Position numbers and translations under genes: made by a program
Notes under the pieces: generated by a model
Told to the model about the DNA's origin: nothing
What the model saw: only the letters and a program-made list of their open reading frames with translations
Databases searched by the model: none
Assembly (NCBI GenBank): GCA_002205965.3
Contig: NADL03000705.1
Location: forward strand, 744,001 to 808,000
DNA: 64,000 nucleotides
Source: Kappaphycus alvarezii
Lineage: Eukaryota > Rhodophyta > Florideophyceae > Gigartinales > Solieriaceae
Reading direction: 5' to 3'
In this document: in pieces, positions 19,498 through 29,668 of the stretch
How positions within the stretch are numbered: position 1 is the stretch's first letter
How the letters are laid out: the number at the start of each line of letters is the position of its first letter

Positions 19498-20650
19498 AAA
19501 GCTGTAACGCTAAACAAGCGTTTCTTCTCACTGAAGACTTGTAATTAGACTCTACCGTCGAAAAAGGTGTAGCAGCACCTTGGTGAATCCAACTTCTGGT
19601 CGAGAGACCAAATTGTGTGGTGCAACGGTCCTGCCAACCACTGGACGGAAACCGAAACCAGCACAAAGGTCACACAAACCTTCTAATCGAGTGGTGGAAG
19701 GACGAACCACGGGGGCTCGATTTCCCCCTTTTTCTTTAAGGAGCCTTGCCAGCTCCAGTAGCTCGTACACAGGCGGCGGTGTGTGATGGTAGAGATTGAA
19801 GGACGGCAGAGTTGCCAAAGTGCTCGACTGCACTTAGGCCGGTTGTTAGGCCGATGGCCTTTACGGTCCTTGAACTAGTGGCGGTAACTAGCAATGGAGA
19901 CAACCTCGGTTATGATCGAAAGTACTCCTGCGGAGTCTTGGCACGCCGGCCAACGATGAGAAACCTTGTTTCTCTACTGGACACCTTCCTGAGAAGGACG
20001 GACCCACTTCCGAGGTATCGAACCTGTGCCATCGGCGAAGCAGCTTCCTCAACCGGAGTCGCAACTCCGCTGTGAGGGCGTCGAGAAGTACGGGACGCAC
20101 ACGTAAACCCGGTAACAAGGTAACGGTGAAAACCGTTAGTAAAAGAAAAGAAAGGCGAAAGACTTTGTTGGAATGAAGGGGACACCCAAAGATGGGTATA
20201 TCGGTACACAAAGGGGACCGAGCCGAAAAAGTGTTGCAGAATGCAAAGGAAAGCTTGTTTTCTAGGAATAGACTTTGACCAGAGGGTGCAACTCCCCCCT
20301 CGGTTCGCCACTTGACACAAATACAAAAGGTCTCTGGACCTTGCTAGACTAACTAACACTAAAGGTGTGTGGCACCTTAAAACACAACTACAAACGTGGT
20401 GCCACCCACTGTAAAGTACATTACACTACACATGTACGACTATACACTAAATAAAGTGTGCCATCTTGGCCAAAATACAAATTCCACCTCGGGCTTATCA
20501 AAAAATCTGCTAAACCTCCCCCAGCGCTACAGCGCATAGTGCATTGCACTACACCTTGATTCCTTGTAGGTCGATGATTCAAACAAGGGGAATAAAGACA
20601 GTATATCTGCGTTTGAAATCTCACAATGTCCATTGTCCATGTCATGGATA
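19498..20650 (-). other. Gypsy-A leader / presumed 5' LTR region, hairpin-dense
   Basis: No convincing gene is present. The stretch carries many perfect hairpins, for example 19597-19610 (5-bp stem, 4-nt loop), 20122-20137 (6-bp stem) and 20362-20378 (6-bp stem). This is the place for the 5' LTR and leader of minus-strand Gypsy-A, but no matching repeat was seen at the left end, so borders are not given. Confidence 0.4.
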
Positions 20651-22034
20651 TCCATTGAGGATTCGGATAAGTTTTATCTGAATGCCTGCCTCAGCTAGCT
20701 CTTGTGAGAAGCCTATATCTCCGCTTTCAAGTGATTCTTGTTGCTAGCCGATTTATAAATGAAATTATCAGTTCTCGTTGACAACAGCGACTGTCACATT
20801 GAGAGATTTAGGCAGAAGTTGTCTGCCCTTCACAAATTCCTCTGCTTGTTCTTGCTCATCAATTGATTACCATCATCTGAACCGTGTTTAAATCTGCCTC
20901 ATTAAACTCAATCACGTAATTAGGTGATATTGGTGGCGATTGCAAGAGGGCCGATTCCTTGTGTTCCGATGTGCGGTTGTTAATTTGTGGTGTATACGGG
21001 GATTGGCCACCTGCGGAATGTGAGATGCTACTTTCTGGGGATGCAGATTGGCTAAGCGATTGAAAGGCGCCGTTGCCTGATACAACTACTCGCTTGCTGC
21101 TCGGCGTGTTTTTTTTGGCTCGAACTACAGCTCTCACAATGTCTCGTAAAGTCGTGAAAATTGCTAGTCATTTCTGGAAGAATCCTTGGATGTAGAATAA
21201 ACTGAAACGGTTGGAAAAAATTCCCTTGCGCACAATTACCGGCCTTTCTCGTTGTAGATGTTGTTGACAACGTGTAACGAGAGGAGACGTTAGGCACTAC
21301 CTTAGTGTAAAGGTATTTATTTTATGACTCGTGTCATGTAGATAGGCACTACATCTTCAAAATATAGTGTAATGGGCCGTTTTAGTGTGTATTCACAAAT
21401 CATAGTGATTTTTGTGATATGGATGTCAGGCACGTGGACAGAGACCGACCCCACCTGAAAAAATCCACATTTTTTGACACCCCCAAAATCGTCTACAACC
21501 AGAGCATAGGATAGGAGCTTACTCAACCACGGAATTCTGCCAGAATACTTCTACGGTAGGGCACACGTGTCGCAGCAACCGAAGCAAGTATCTTAATCAC
21601 GAAATGTGAGTAGTTTACGCCTGTATGGCTTTCATGCATATGGCAGGAATACAGTAAAGGGCTTTTGAGTACGATACGGAGCACAAGCCACGCACCAAAT
21701 CCCTAGATCCCCTCCTCCCACTTCAGCTCGAAGTCCACTGCTCGCACCCCTTCCGATGTCGCAGAGGCAGTTTTCGCTTTCCGCTGCGGAAAACGCAAAG
21801 CGGTTTACGGTAATCTACCTGCTGTTATAAGTAAGCGCTATTTACAACGCCATAAGCACACTCCGCTTTTAGCAGATCTGAAAGTTTTCCGCAATAGCGA
21901 CGGAGTACGCCACCGGGGCGCATCAAACAGCTTTTCTACTGATAGATCTGCACGTATAGCTGCTACTGTCTTTGCTATTAACTTAATTGGTTCAGCAATA
22001 GAGAAGCGCTTCTTTTGTTTAGGTTTAGAGTAAG
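20651..22034. other. Intergenic stretch with unrecognised minus-strand frames
   Basis: Minus-strand frames at 21297-21052 and 21137-20859 overlap and could be parts of one Ser/Gln-rich product, with a piece such as FNEADLNTVQMMVIN near its end. A third frame lies at 21526-21317. No family is recognised. They may belong to the Harbinger element that starts to the right. Confidence 0.25.
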
Positions 22035-23150
22035 TTGGATTCGTTACTTTGGTTATTGTGCTTGCCTGACCGCATAGCAAAACGCGCACAACACGAAAAA
22101 ACGTACACGATTTACCCTATTCTGTCAACTTGTCTGGTGTTGCGTCAAATTGCTGTGCCCGATCGCTGGGAGGATATATGCACACTATTCGGAAAGCATT
22201 CCTTCCAGCTCTCTGAGATATTCAAGTGGACAAGTTTATTCACGCAAGAGGCCACCTAACACTAGGGCCCATTTCACAGTCTTATGTTGAGACCCGAGCT
22301 GAGCGCTTCAGCAAAGCGATCAACCTTAAAGGTGCGGCGTTGCCAAATTGTACTGCTTTATACATGGAACTGTGCTCGGCGTTGACCGTCCCGAGGGCTA
22401 TATGCGACAGCTTGTGGTGTATAACGGGAATAAGAGGAAGCATGCCATCAAATATCACGCCGCAAACACGCTAAACGGATCATTTTACATGCATACGGAC
22501 CTGTAGAAAGGCACAGACACGACTGGTTCGTGTATGTATCGAGTGGACTAGACACAGCTCTGAAGATGCTTTTAGTACCTAACGGTGTGCAGTACTTCAT
22601 ACGCGGAGACTCAGGTTACAATAGTCGCTCTTTCATGGAAGTACCGTTTCAAGGAAGCCAGATGAATTCAAAAGTAAAAGGCTTTCAATAAGTCCATGCC
22701 AAACGTGCGAATTACGATGGAGTGGATATTAAAGATGGTAAAGATGTACTTCCCTGTGTGCAATGCGAAGAGCAAGATGAAATTTGCGAATCTCCAGTTG
22801 GGCTGCTTTACATTGGAAGTATGCTTATGATCAACCTACACAGTTGCTTCCGTGGAAACCAGATCTCGCGCTACTTCGGTGTAGCACCTCCTACCATGGA
22901 GAAATACATCAACAATAGAGGGGATGGCAATGAAACCATCCCATCCGCTGTTTTAATTATCTATGCGCACGTGCTTTATATCCACAATGCGTGTATCTCC
23001 GCGCTGATGATGGCAAAAATCCTCAAAATCTCTCTGAATGGGAATCAAGACGGAGACTACTCCATTAACCTTTTGATAGGTAAAATCTCTCGTCTTTCAT
23101 ATCTCATTTCTGGTCATGACTCCCTTTCCAAGATGAAGAAAGGTTTTTAA
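22035..23150 (+). pseudogene. PIF/Harbinger (DDE_Tnp_4-like) transposase remnant, Harb-1
   Basis: Successive phases give the family blocks in order. CLVLRQIAVPDRWEDICTLF (N-terminal conserved block) lies near 22125. FIHGTVLGVDRPEGYMRQ and VYNGNKRKHAIKYHAANTL lie at 22356-22490. RHDWFVYVSSGLDTALKML follows, then YFIRGDSGYNSRSFMEVPFQ near 22590-22660, VRITMEWILKMVKMYF near 22705, and ESPVGLLYIGSML with ISRYFGVAPPTMEKYI at 22795-22915. The first catalytic Asp (FIDGT in the family) reads His. The second (GDSGY) and the Glu (MEW) are retained. Harbinger transposases cut and paste DNA with 3-bp target duplications. At least four phase changes make this copy dead. Terminal inverted repeats were not found. 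Confidence 0.8.
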
Positions 23151-23445
23151 TATCTGTAATTCGAAGGATTCTGTCAGCGTATTTGGAGCGCGATCGAAAA
23201 AAGGGCCCGGTCAACGGGAGCTCCTTGACAGAAAAGTAGCAGGCCACCTAAACTAAATCTAGCGGATCGGCTGCTAGCACAGCACTGTACCTTCGCGTAA
23301 CTATGCCGAGCGGCATGGATCATCATGCTGAAACTACAGTAGTTGTTCCATCAGCGGCGATATTCTTTTCATATGCTCATTGGTATGTCAAAACATGGCC
23401 GATGAAACAAAATGGTCGACGAAAGTGAAGCGACAGAAACTGAGC
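23151..23445. other. Remnant sequence left of Copia-1
   Basis: No supported gene. Probably the tail of the Harb-1 element or the start of the element whose DDE fragment continues right of Copia-1 at 28479. Confidence 0.3.
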
Positions 23446-23450
23446 ACTAG

Positions 23451-23718
23451 TATGTAATCTGTGATTCAAGTTGATGTTTGTGTTAATGGTCGTGTTTATG
23501 TTTTGCATTCTTGGTTCATACTGTTTCAAATCATATGAACGGTTGTTTTATCTTTTGTGTTTCTTCGTGTTGCTAGTACTTAAGTTCATAGTCTTATCAT
23601 AGTTCTTGAAGACAACGATACCTAGGATACTGGTTCTGGTTACTAAAAAACAACATACTGCTTTGTTACCGCTACTGCTGCCAACAAACTTGATACCGAT
23701 ACAACTTTTACTCTCTTA
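23451..23718 (+). repeat. Copia-1 5' LTR
   Basis: 268 bp, beginning TATGTAATCTG and ending TTTTACTCTCTTA. Matches 28208-28473. Confidence 0.92.
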
Positions 23719-23732
23719 GTTATGGGCCCAGA
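23719..23732 (+). other. Copia-1 primer-binding site (initiator tRNA-Met anticodon arm)
   Basis: GTTATGGGCCCAGA starts directly at the LTR end. It is complementary to the eukaryotic initiator tRNA-Met anticodon stem-loop (TGGGCCCATAAC). Drosophila copia is known to prime from a 5' half-tRNA-iMet at the same place. The same 14 bases follow the Copia-2 5' LTR. The ATG inside it opens the gag frame. Confidence 0.8.
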
Positions 23733-24567
23733 CCCATCGTCGGCGTCGCTGCCGACAAGGCCCAGGTTCTCGTGGGATATCCGTAATGTTCCATGCACTG
23801 ACGGTAAAGGGAACCAAGAAGAGTATGCTAGGGCAGTTGAGTTATGGAATACTTTCCATGACAGGTTCCCTGATTTTAACTCAAACAAGATTTCCGCTGA
23901 TTTACGTGGTTAATGTTACAATCTCAGCTCTATGGAAGAGCTAGAGACGTTTGTCGCTCGATACCAGACTCTGATATACAGTCTGCAGATGGATACAAGA
24001 CAATTGTGAGCACAATTTGCAAACGAGACGGACTCTCCGTTGTTATTGAAGTCTACCAGAATTTCACTGGGTTGTTAAGCATGAAACATGGTCCCACTGA
24101 GTCGTTCAAAAACTTTGAATCTCGCTTTGTTGCACAGATATCAAGATTCAGTTCTACATCAAGTTCCTCCAAACTGCCGGAAGCGCTTACTGCGTTTATA
24201 TTCTTCTTTCTGATTCGTCAGTTGATAATGGGCAAAGGATATATGTTCTTGCCGCTGCTGCTAGTAGCGTACCTCTGGCACCTACTGATACTACCGATGA
24301 TTACCTTAACACAGTTTCATATGAAAAAGTTGACTCAGTTCTGAGGCAATGCGATCAAGGAAGGAGTGATACCTCTTCAGCTGTTCTCTCCGCAAATTCT
24401 GCTAATACGCATTACAGGAAGCCACATGGCTATGTCAGAAACAAAGGCAGAAACTTGACTCCAGCACAACTTGCTGATCTTAAGAGCAAGAGTAAGTGCC
24501 ATCAGTGCCATAAGTTTGGGCATTGGCGCTCCGATCATAATCCAGATGGAAGTATAAAGCCGAAATA
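23722..24567 (+). pseudogene. Copia-1 gag
   Basis: Opens with the ATG inside the primer-binding site: MGPDPSSASLPTRPRFSWDI, then EEYARAVELWNTFHDRFPDF and NKISADLRG. It stops at 23911-23913 and continues in the next phase with LQSQLYGRARDVCRSI, DGLSVVIEVYQNFTGLL and ESFKNFESRFVAQISRF. Another break near 24210 leads to RNLTPAQLADLKSKSKCHQC and HKFGHWRSDH. The nucleocapsid knuckle reads C-X2-C-X4-H-X4-H instead of CCHC. The frame ends at 24565-24567. The gag product packages the RNA. Length (~280 residues) fits a Copia gag. The start choice rests on Copia-2 having the same MGP(D/E) beginning at the same place. Confidence 0.75.
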
Positions 24568-24635
24568 AGTCTGGTGATGCACCTTACCAGGTCGATATTA
24601 AGTCTTCAGCTTCGAAAAAGACTGTTACTTTTGCA

Positions 24636-24881
24636 ATGGTGCAATTGGTTACAGACGAGGGTGACGTTAATGATAATTTTATTGGCCCTCTTCTCGATGA
24701 TGGCGCTCCATACAGTGGTATGGGCCTTTCGGAGTTTATGACACTCCAACCAGTCTTGTTACCGAACTGGGATGGAAATTTTCTGCCACTCCCAAAAGAA
24801 TTACAGTCTCCGCCCGTTCTGACAATATGGGACGGACAACACTGCAGTGACCCTAGAGGATTCTCGGGTCTGTTTTTCTGA
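24636..24881 (+). pseudogene. Copia-1 protease
   Basis: Short frame with the retropepsin-like site FIGPLLDDGAPYSGMGLSEF (D-D-G-A for the usual D-S/T-G-A), followed by LLPNWDGNFLPLPKELQ. The expected continuation is out of phase after 24881. Position between gag knuckle and integrase is as expected. Confidence 0.65.
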
Positions 24882-24918
24882 GTGTTAACACTGATATGGG
24901 CAGCAGTACTATTAATAT

Positions 24919-26103
24919 ATGCCATTTGATTATCGACGGCTCATCGCAATGGGTTGTTGGCGTAATGTTAACCGGAAATGCAACATTGAGCACATTGATT
25001 GTAACAAAGTAATCCTGCCGTGCAAGGAGGACTCTATTGAACTTGTTGATTTTGATTTTCACAGCTACATACCGTATAAGAAGTTTCTACCTGACCCTGA
25101 TACTAGTTCTTTTGTGACAGAGAACAGATTTATTGTGCTACTGCAAAAATCAGCCAGGTCTTGTCCCGGCCTTGGTTTGAAGTTAAGAAGATTATTGATA
25201 AGGTACACAAACATGTATGTGGCATTCCACATATTCTGATATTAAGACATTACTGGAGCGCAATAAGCTGTGGAATGCTGAGGTACAAAAATATCTTGCA
25301 ATACTTTGGATGAATGCACTAACTGTTTGGCTACCTCGAAGCCTAAGGAAAATAGGAAGGTTTCTTGAAGTTCACTGAACCGCCAGTTAAATTCCGTTGT
25401 GTGTATCAATCATTTCCACCTGGACTTGAATCGAGTGTTCCACATCATGGATTCTTCCGCCAGACTTTCCGCAGTGATGTGGTCGCTAGTATGTCAATGA
25501 GTGCGGCTATCGCTTTGTTTGAGATGCTATGGGTGACCCCTTTCTGACACCTGATACTGTGCTATTCGATCCTGCTTTTGACAACGCGGAGTTTACTGCT
25601 TACTTAGATGGCCACGGCATTCAGGCTCATCCTATACCACCACGTAGGCACAACAAAAATGTAATGGAGTCAAAGCATAAGGTCATACGTGAGATATACT
25701 TGCGTTTGAAGGATGAACCCAAGCCTGAGTCCGAGGAATCTGAAAGGTTGCTGGTACAACAAGGTATAAGAATTTCAAATGATCTGTATGGGACGGATAT
25801 TTGCTCAGCACAAGAGTTGGCAAAAGTTTACACAAGACCTGTTACTGCAGACACGTTCCCTGCCGTTGTACCAAAAAAATTGTAGAGGCACATGACAAAC
25901 TACTTGCCAGTAGGAAACTAAATCGGATATTGAAGTCGAAGGCTACTTGTGATATACCTGTTCGTGCTGGAGATAAGGTTCAAGTTTTATATCAAAGAAA
26001 ACTACTTGGAAAAGAGGTAAATGGTCAGCACCGAAGGTCGTGTTATCGTATGAAAAGTAAACCGGCACCGTTACTGTTCCTGGCAAAAGAAACAAGCATA
26101 TAA
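24919..26103 (+). pseudogene. Copia-1 integrase
   Basis: The zinc domain is readable across phases near 25205-25345: VHKHVCGIPHI, IKTLLERNKLWNAEVQKYLA, then DECTNC. The core has a possible first Asp region near 25410-25450 (LDLNRVFHIMDSS), a second Asp in PDTVLFDPAFDNAEFTAYLD (25550-25606), and Glu in RRHNKNVMESKHKVIREIYL (25650-25700). The frame 25529-25885 (118 codons) is the best preserved part. It is followed in another phase by a C-terminal part (DKVQVLYQRK). At least four phase changes are needed to read the whole enzyme. Confidence 0.75.
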
Positions 26104-26476
26104 AGGCTGCTGTAGAGGATGTTCGTCTTGCGTTGCCGGAAAATTCGCTCGCCGTATCTATACAAGAAGGCATTGATACTATCGCTACTAGTATTGATGA
26201 TTGCATTGCTGAGTTGTGCACTGGCGACGATACATTGCCCTTGCACAACACTACGTCTCCCGATGCAGAACAAGTCGAAAGCGTTAATTTAAAACGATGA
26301 ACACCGTACAAGATGATGAAGATAATAGGCTAACTCCACTTCCCGAAGTCGGGAGCAACATTGAAGTTTACTGGCCCCTTGATGACAAATTCTACCCTGA
26401 GTCGGTAGCATCTATTAATGAAGATGACAAACAGGTACCACATTAACTATAACGATGGTGACAGGAGACTCTAGAT
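26104..26476 (+). other. Copia-1 spacer between integrase and RT
   Basis: Short frames only. They read like the acidic linker region of the polyprotein (SIDDCIAELCTGDDTLPLHN) without a conserved domain. Confidence 0.4.
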
Positions 26477-28183
26477 ATGTCTAATGAAGTATGGCGGTAC
26501 AATGCAGCTAATTCAATTACTGCCAACATTGCTCAAGCACCGGAAAAGGTTCTCGTTAGTTCAGAACAAGATGTTTTGGGTTCCTTTGTGAATTGTTTTG
26601 GACATAAAGAAATTATGCAGTATCAAGCGCAAGTTCTTCCAACATTTCCTCTCCTAAATGCGTACAAAAAAGAGGAGGAATCGTTTAAGAAAGCAGTTCA
26701 AATTATTCATGTTTCTAAAGTTCCTGCCAAATGCAAATGTGATTACTAGTCATGTAATTTACAAAGTGAAAAACAATGATGATGGATCCCTGAAGATGAA
26801 GGCTAGAATAGCCCCACATGGTAATAAGGATAATGACCGCCTCGATCTTAAAACCGACTCCTCGTTTGTCCCCCAACCGGTATTAGAATCTTGCTCTCGT
26901 TGGCCACAATTTTTCAGTGGTGCTTGGCAAAGATTGACTTTAAGAGTGCTTTCTTGCAGACTGGGGACGCGAAGAGAGACGTCTATGTAATAACCCCACG
27001 AGAGAGTGATGAAAAGCAACACTATTGGTTATTATGTACAGCTGCGTATGGCCTCGTTAATGCCAATGCAAAGTGGCAAGAGCACAGTGACACTCTGTTG
27101 GCATCGTTTGGTTTACAGCAGCTTGTTTATGTTCCACAACTGTTTTATAAGCATGACTCCTCTGGTTCTCTACTCGTAGTTGCCGTCAAGATTGCGATGA
27201 CGTGCTACTCGCTGGTGAACAAAGCCTACTTCGATCTATTGTGTCTGAGATACAAAGCAGATACGATTTGGGCACAGTTGTTTATGGTCCGGCACTTTCT
27301 TGTTCTTTGGTTTACATATAAGTCAGATACGGACTATAGAATCACTGTACAGGCTGATGATAAGATTCGAAGTATAGAGTGCTACCCTATTTCGAGGCAA
27401 AGAAGAAAGGAATGTGATGAGACCTTAAGTGCCATTGAGATGAGTTCGTTCCGTTCCGTTAACAGCTCAATTGGTTGGCCCGGGAATTGCTGCGTCGCGT
27501 TCTGCGCATTCTATGCCAGCTACCTACAGCAGAAAGTTCCATCAACGAAGATTGGTGACCTCATATCGCAGATCAATACTTTGAGATTGCTTAAGAAGCT
27601 TGGATCCTCAATTACTTATAAGAGACCTAATAACAACGGCAGGTATTCAATGTCTGTTCTGGTATTTTCCGACGCTAGTCGCACTATTGATTATGGGCAA
27701 CTTGGATATGTTGCTGGTTTGCTCATTGGGGACTTCAAGGAAAGTTCTGCGTTACACGTGCTCTCATGGTCGTCGCACAAATCGGAAAGAACTGTTAAGT
27801 CTATCGGAGCTGCTGAGATTTTAGCACCTGGTGAAGCTATTGATGAAGGCAAGGTTTTGGGGAATGCCTACAAAGCTTTGCTTCAGTTGGATATCGATCT
27901 TGTTATTGCGGTGGACTCAAAAGATTTATTTGAGACTTTGTCTACTTGCCGCAGTTCAATTGACCGCTCTATTCGAGCAGACGTTAGTGTCATTCGATAC
28001 GAGTTCGAGACACACAAGGTCAACAAGATAGTTTGGATACCGGGGAAGATTAACTTGGCCGATCCTCTTACTAAGCCAGCAAGTCCTCTTGTTGAACCGC
28101 TTCAGCTATCGCTCTTTCCTGGTGAGCTCTCACTTTCGTTTGATGAAGCTCAACACCGCAACTCTACCCAGTTTACGGGATAG
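26477..28183 (+). pseudogene. Copia-1 reverse transcriptase and RNase H
   Basis: The RVT_2 N-part is at 26740-26860 (HVIYKVKNNDDGSLKMKARI, then APHGNKDNDRLD). The long frame 26891-28183 (430 codons) has the first catalytic Asp in LAKIDFKSAFLQTGDAKRDV. The metal-binding pair lies in a shifted phase: DDVLLAGE is read at 27195, where the main frame has AMTCYSLV, so one base is missing just before it and restored later. RNase H is complete: D in VLVFSDASRTIDYG, E in SIGAAEILAPGEA, D in DLVIAVDSKDLFETL, D in KINLADPLTKPASP. The stop at 28181-28183 is 24 bp before the 3' LTR. Confidence 0.85.
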
Positions 28184-28207
28184 CTTCTCCTTTGAAAGCG
28201 GGAGGAG

Positions 28208-28473
28208 TATGTAATCTGTGATTCAAGTTGATGTTTGTGTTAATGGTCGTGTTTATGTTATGCATTCTTGGTTCATACTGTTTCAAATCATATGAACGGT
28301 TGTTTTATCTTTTGTGTTTCTTCGTGTTGCTAGTACTTAAGTTCATAGTCTTATGATAGTTCTTGAAGACAACGATACCTAGGATACTGTTCTGGTTACT
28401 AAAAACAACATACTGCTTTGTTACCGCTACTGCTGCCAACAAGCTTGATACCGATAAAACTTTTACTCTCTTA
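28208..28473 (+). repeat. Copia-1 3' LTR
   Basis: 266 bp, identical to the 5' LTR except for about four substitutions and two single-base indels. Followed by the target duplication ACTAG. Confidence 0.92.
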
Positions 28474-28478
28474 ACTAG

Positions 28479-28835
28479 ATTATCCCAATTTCCTGTATGT
28501 ATAGGCATTTTTGATGGTACTCTGTGCCAAATTCAGCGGCCAAAATGCGTGGATCATCAGGCTCATTTCAACGGCCGCAAGAAGAAATAGTTCTTCGACA
28601 ACATCAAGTTTGTTCACCACGATGGGATGATAATCAACTGTTAGGCCGGATATGCGGGCTCTTTCCAGGATACACGTGTAATATGAGACACAGAGCTGGG
28701 ACGGCAGTGGCGGCCCTTTTTTACAATAGATGCCCTTTCAAATACTTGCTAAGCGACCCGAATATTTTGGGTTATATTATTTCGTTCCTAGATACTTCAG
28801 TACGAGGTAAATTGCATATGCAGATTCAAATTTGA
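28479..28835 (+). pseudogene. PIF/Harbinger transposase fragment, Harb-2
   Basis: Directly right of the Copia-1 duplication. It reads CIGIFDGTLCQIQRPKCVDH (first catalytic Asp in FDGT), QAHFNGRKKK, stop, FFDNIKFVHHDGMIINC, AGYAGSFPGYTCNMRHRAGT, then FKYLLSDPNILGYIISFLDT (second Asp region). This is the DDE_Tnp_4 core up to the second Asp. Three phases are used. The N-terminal half should lie left of Copia-1, but I could not align it, so Copia-1 may have inserted into this element or next to it. Confidence 0.65.
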
Positions 28836-28892
28836 TTCTTAAATCTTTTATCCAGTTACATGAAGGGTATCGCGTAGCGGTAGAATAATGTA

Positions 28893-29668
28893 TCAGTGGA
28901 CTGAACATGAAGTTTGAAAGATTCTACAGGTATGCCCAACAGAAGACCTGTATTCGGCGTGATGTTCAGAGCTGCAGCTATTCTTACAAATTTTATACAC
29001 CTGCATAGGAACAACTACAGTATCCACATAGAGTTTGACGCTAGTGGCGAGGACCCAGAATGGCAGACTGAATAATAGCTTTTCAATTGCTCTAATCTGC
29101 TCCTTGAATTTTTCCTTCGATTTGACATCACTATTCTTCACCTTGATGAGCCAATTCCAAGGTCGCTTTCTGCTGCTTCCTTGGTACAATTCTCTCTTCA
29201 ACGTCACACTCATGTATATTATTTTGGTAGTCAATCAGTTGTGATAAATTTACGGATCCAGACTCTACAACCACAACCATTTCGGTAATTGGTTTAGCTG
29301 GGTTTTCAATAGTAGATTTTTTTCGAAATTGCCTTCACTGATGTCCTACAACCAGACTTGGATTCATCGACTAGTGTGTTACAGAAAATGGACATTTTCT
29401 TTTTGTTGTAAATGTGACTTTCTTTTAGCGGATGCATCAGATCCCCGTATCTCTTGAATCGTTGCGCAGGCCACCCTTGCATACTAAATACCAGTAGTAA
29501 TCTCGAAAAGGGTACAGTGAAGCGCATCTTTGAGCCTGAAGGCCTTCTTTTCTTGCGGAAGATCTTCGGGCTTAAACTTATTGCCCATAGATTCTGAACT
29601 TTTCTGCCTCTCCTCAATAAGGTATTGGTAAGCAGGTTACAAACTGCTTTCGGTACATTCTGCATCAC
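28893..29668 (-). other. Unrecognised Lys/Arg-rich minus-strand frames downstream of Harb-2
   Basis: Frames 29668-29306 (120 codons) and 29234-28893 (113 codons) are basic and face the Harb-2 fragment. In two other places of this window a Harbinger transposase faces a Myb-like frame in the same way, so these may be a decayed partner protein. I see no clear SANT/Myb block in them and give no function. Confidence 0.25.

Larger units (their letters stand above)
6404..20400 (-). mobile_element. Gypsy-A: minus-strand Ty3/Gypsy element, interrupted by Gypsy-B
   Basis: Read right to left, the order is gag N-part (19497-18932), Gypsy-B insertion (18931-13095), rest of gag with nucleocapsid, protease, RT, RNase H, integrase and a last 139-codon ORF ending at 6703. 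This PR-RT-RH-IN order defines Ty3/Gypsy. The gag reading resumes on both sides of the insertion (PEFIDLLKED to the right, EARRDANFALEEL to the left), which shows the nesting directly. Frames break every few hundred bases. The LTRs were not found: I saw no matching pair between 6404-6690 and 19500-20650, and the left side may have been cut off by the LINE insertions. Outer borders are therefore approximate. Short perfect hairpins are unusually dense along its whole length. Confidence 0.75.
23451..28473 (+). mobile_element. Copia-1: full-length Ty1/Copia element
   Basis: LTRs at 23451-23718 and 28208-28473 are flanked by the 5-bp direct repeat ACTAG (23446-23450 and 28474-28478). The internal order gag, protease, integrase, RT, RNase H is diagnostic for Ty1/Copia. 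The primer-binding site directly follows the 5' LTR and matches the anticodon arm of initiator tRNA-Met. A purine tract (AAAGCGGGAGGAG) directly precedes the 3' LTR. LTR termini are TATG...CTTA rather than TG...CA, fixed by both the duplication and the purine tract. The LTRs differ by about four substitutions and two single-base indels, so the insertion is young, yet the coding region has six or more frame breaks. Confidence 0.93.

Noticed and set aside
6404..20650. LTR pair for Gypsy-A
   Set aside because: I compared the 6404-6690 and 19500-20650 borders by eye in the expected orientation and found no matching block.
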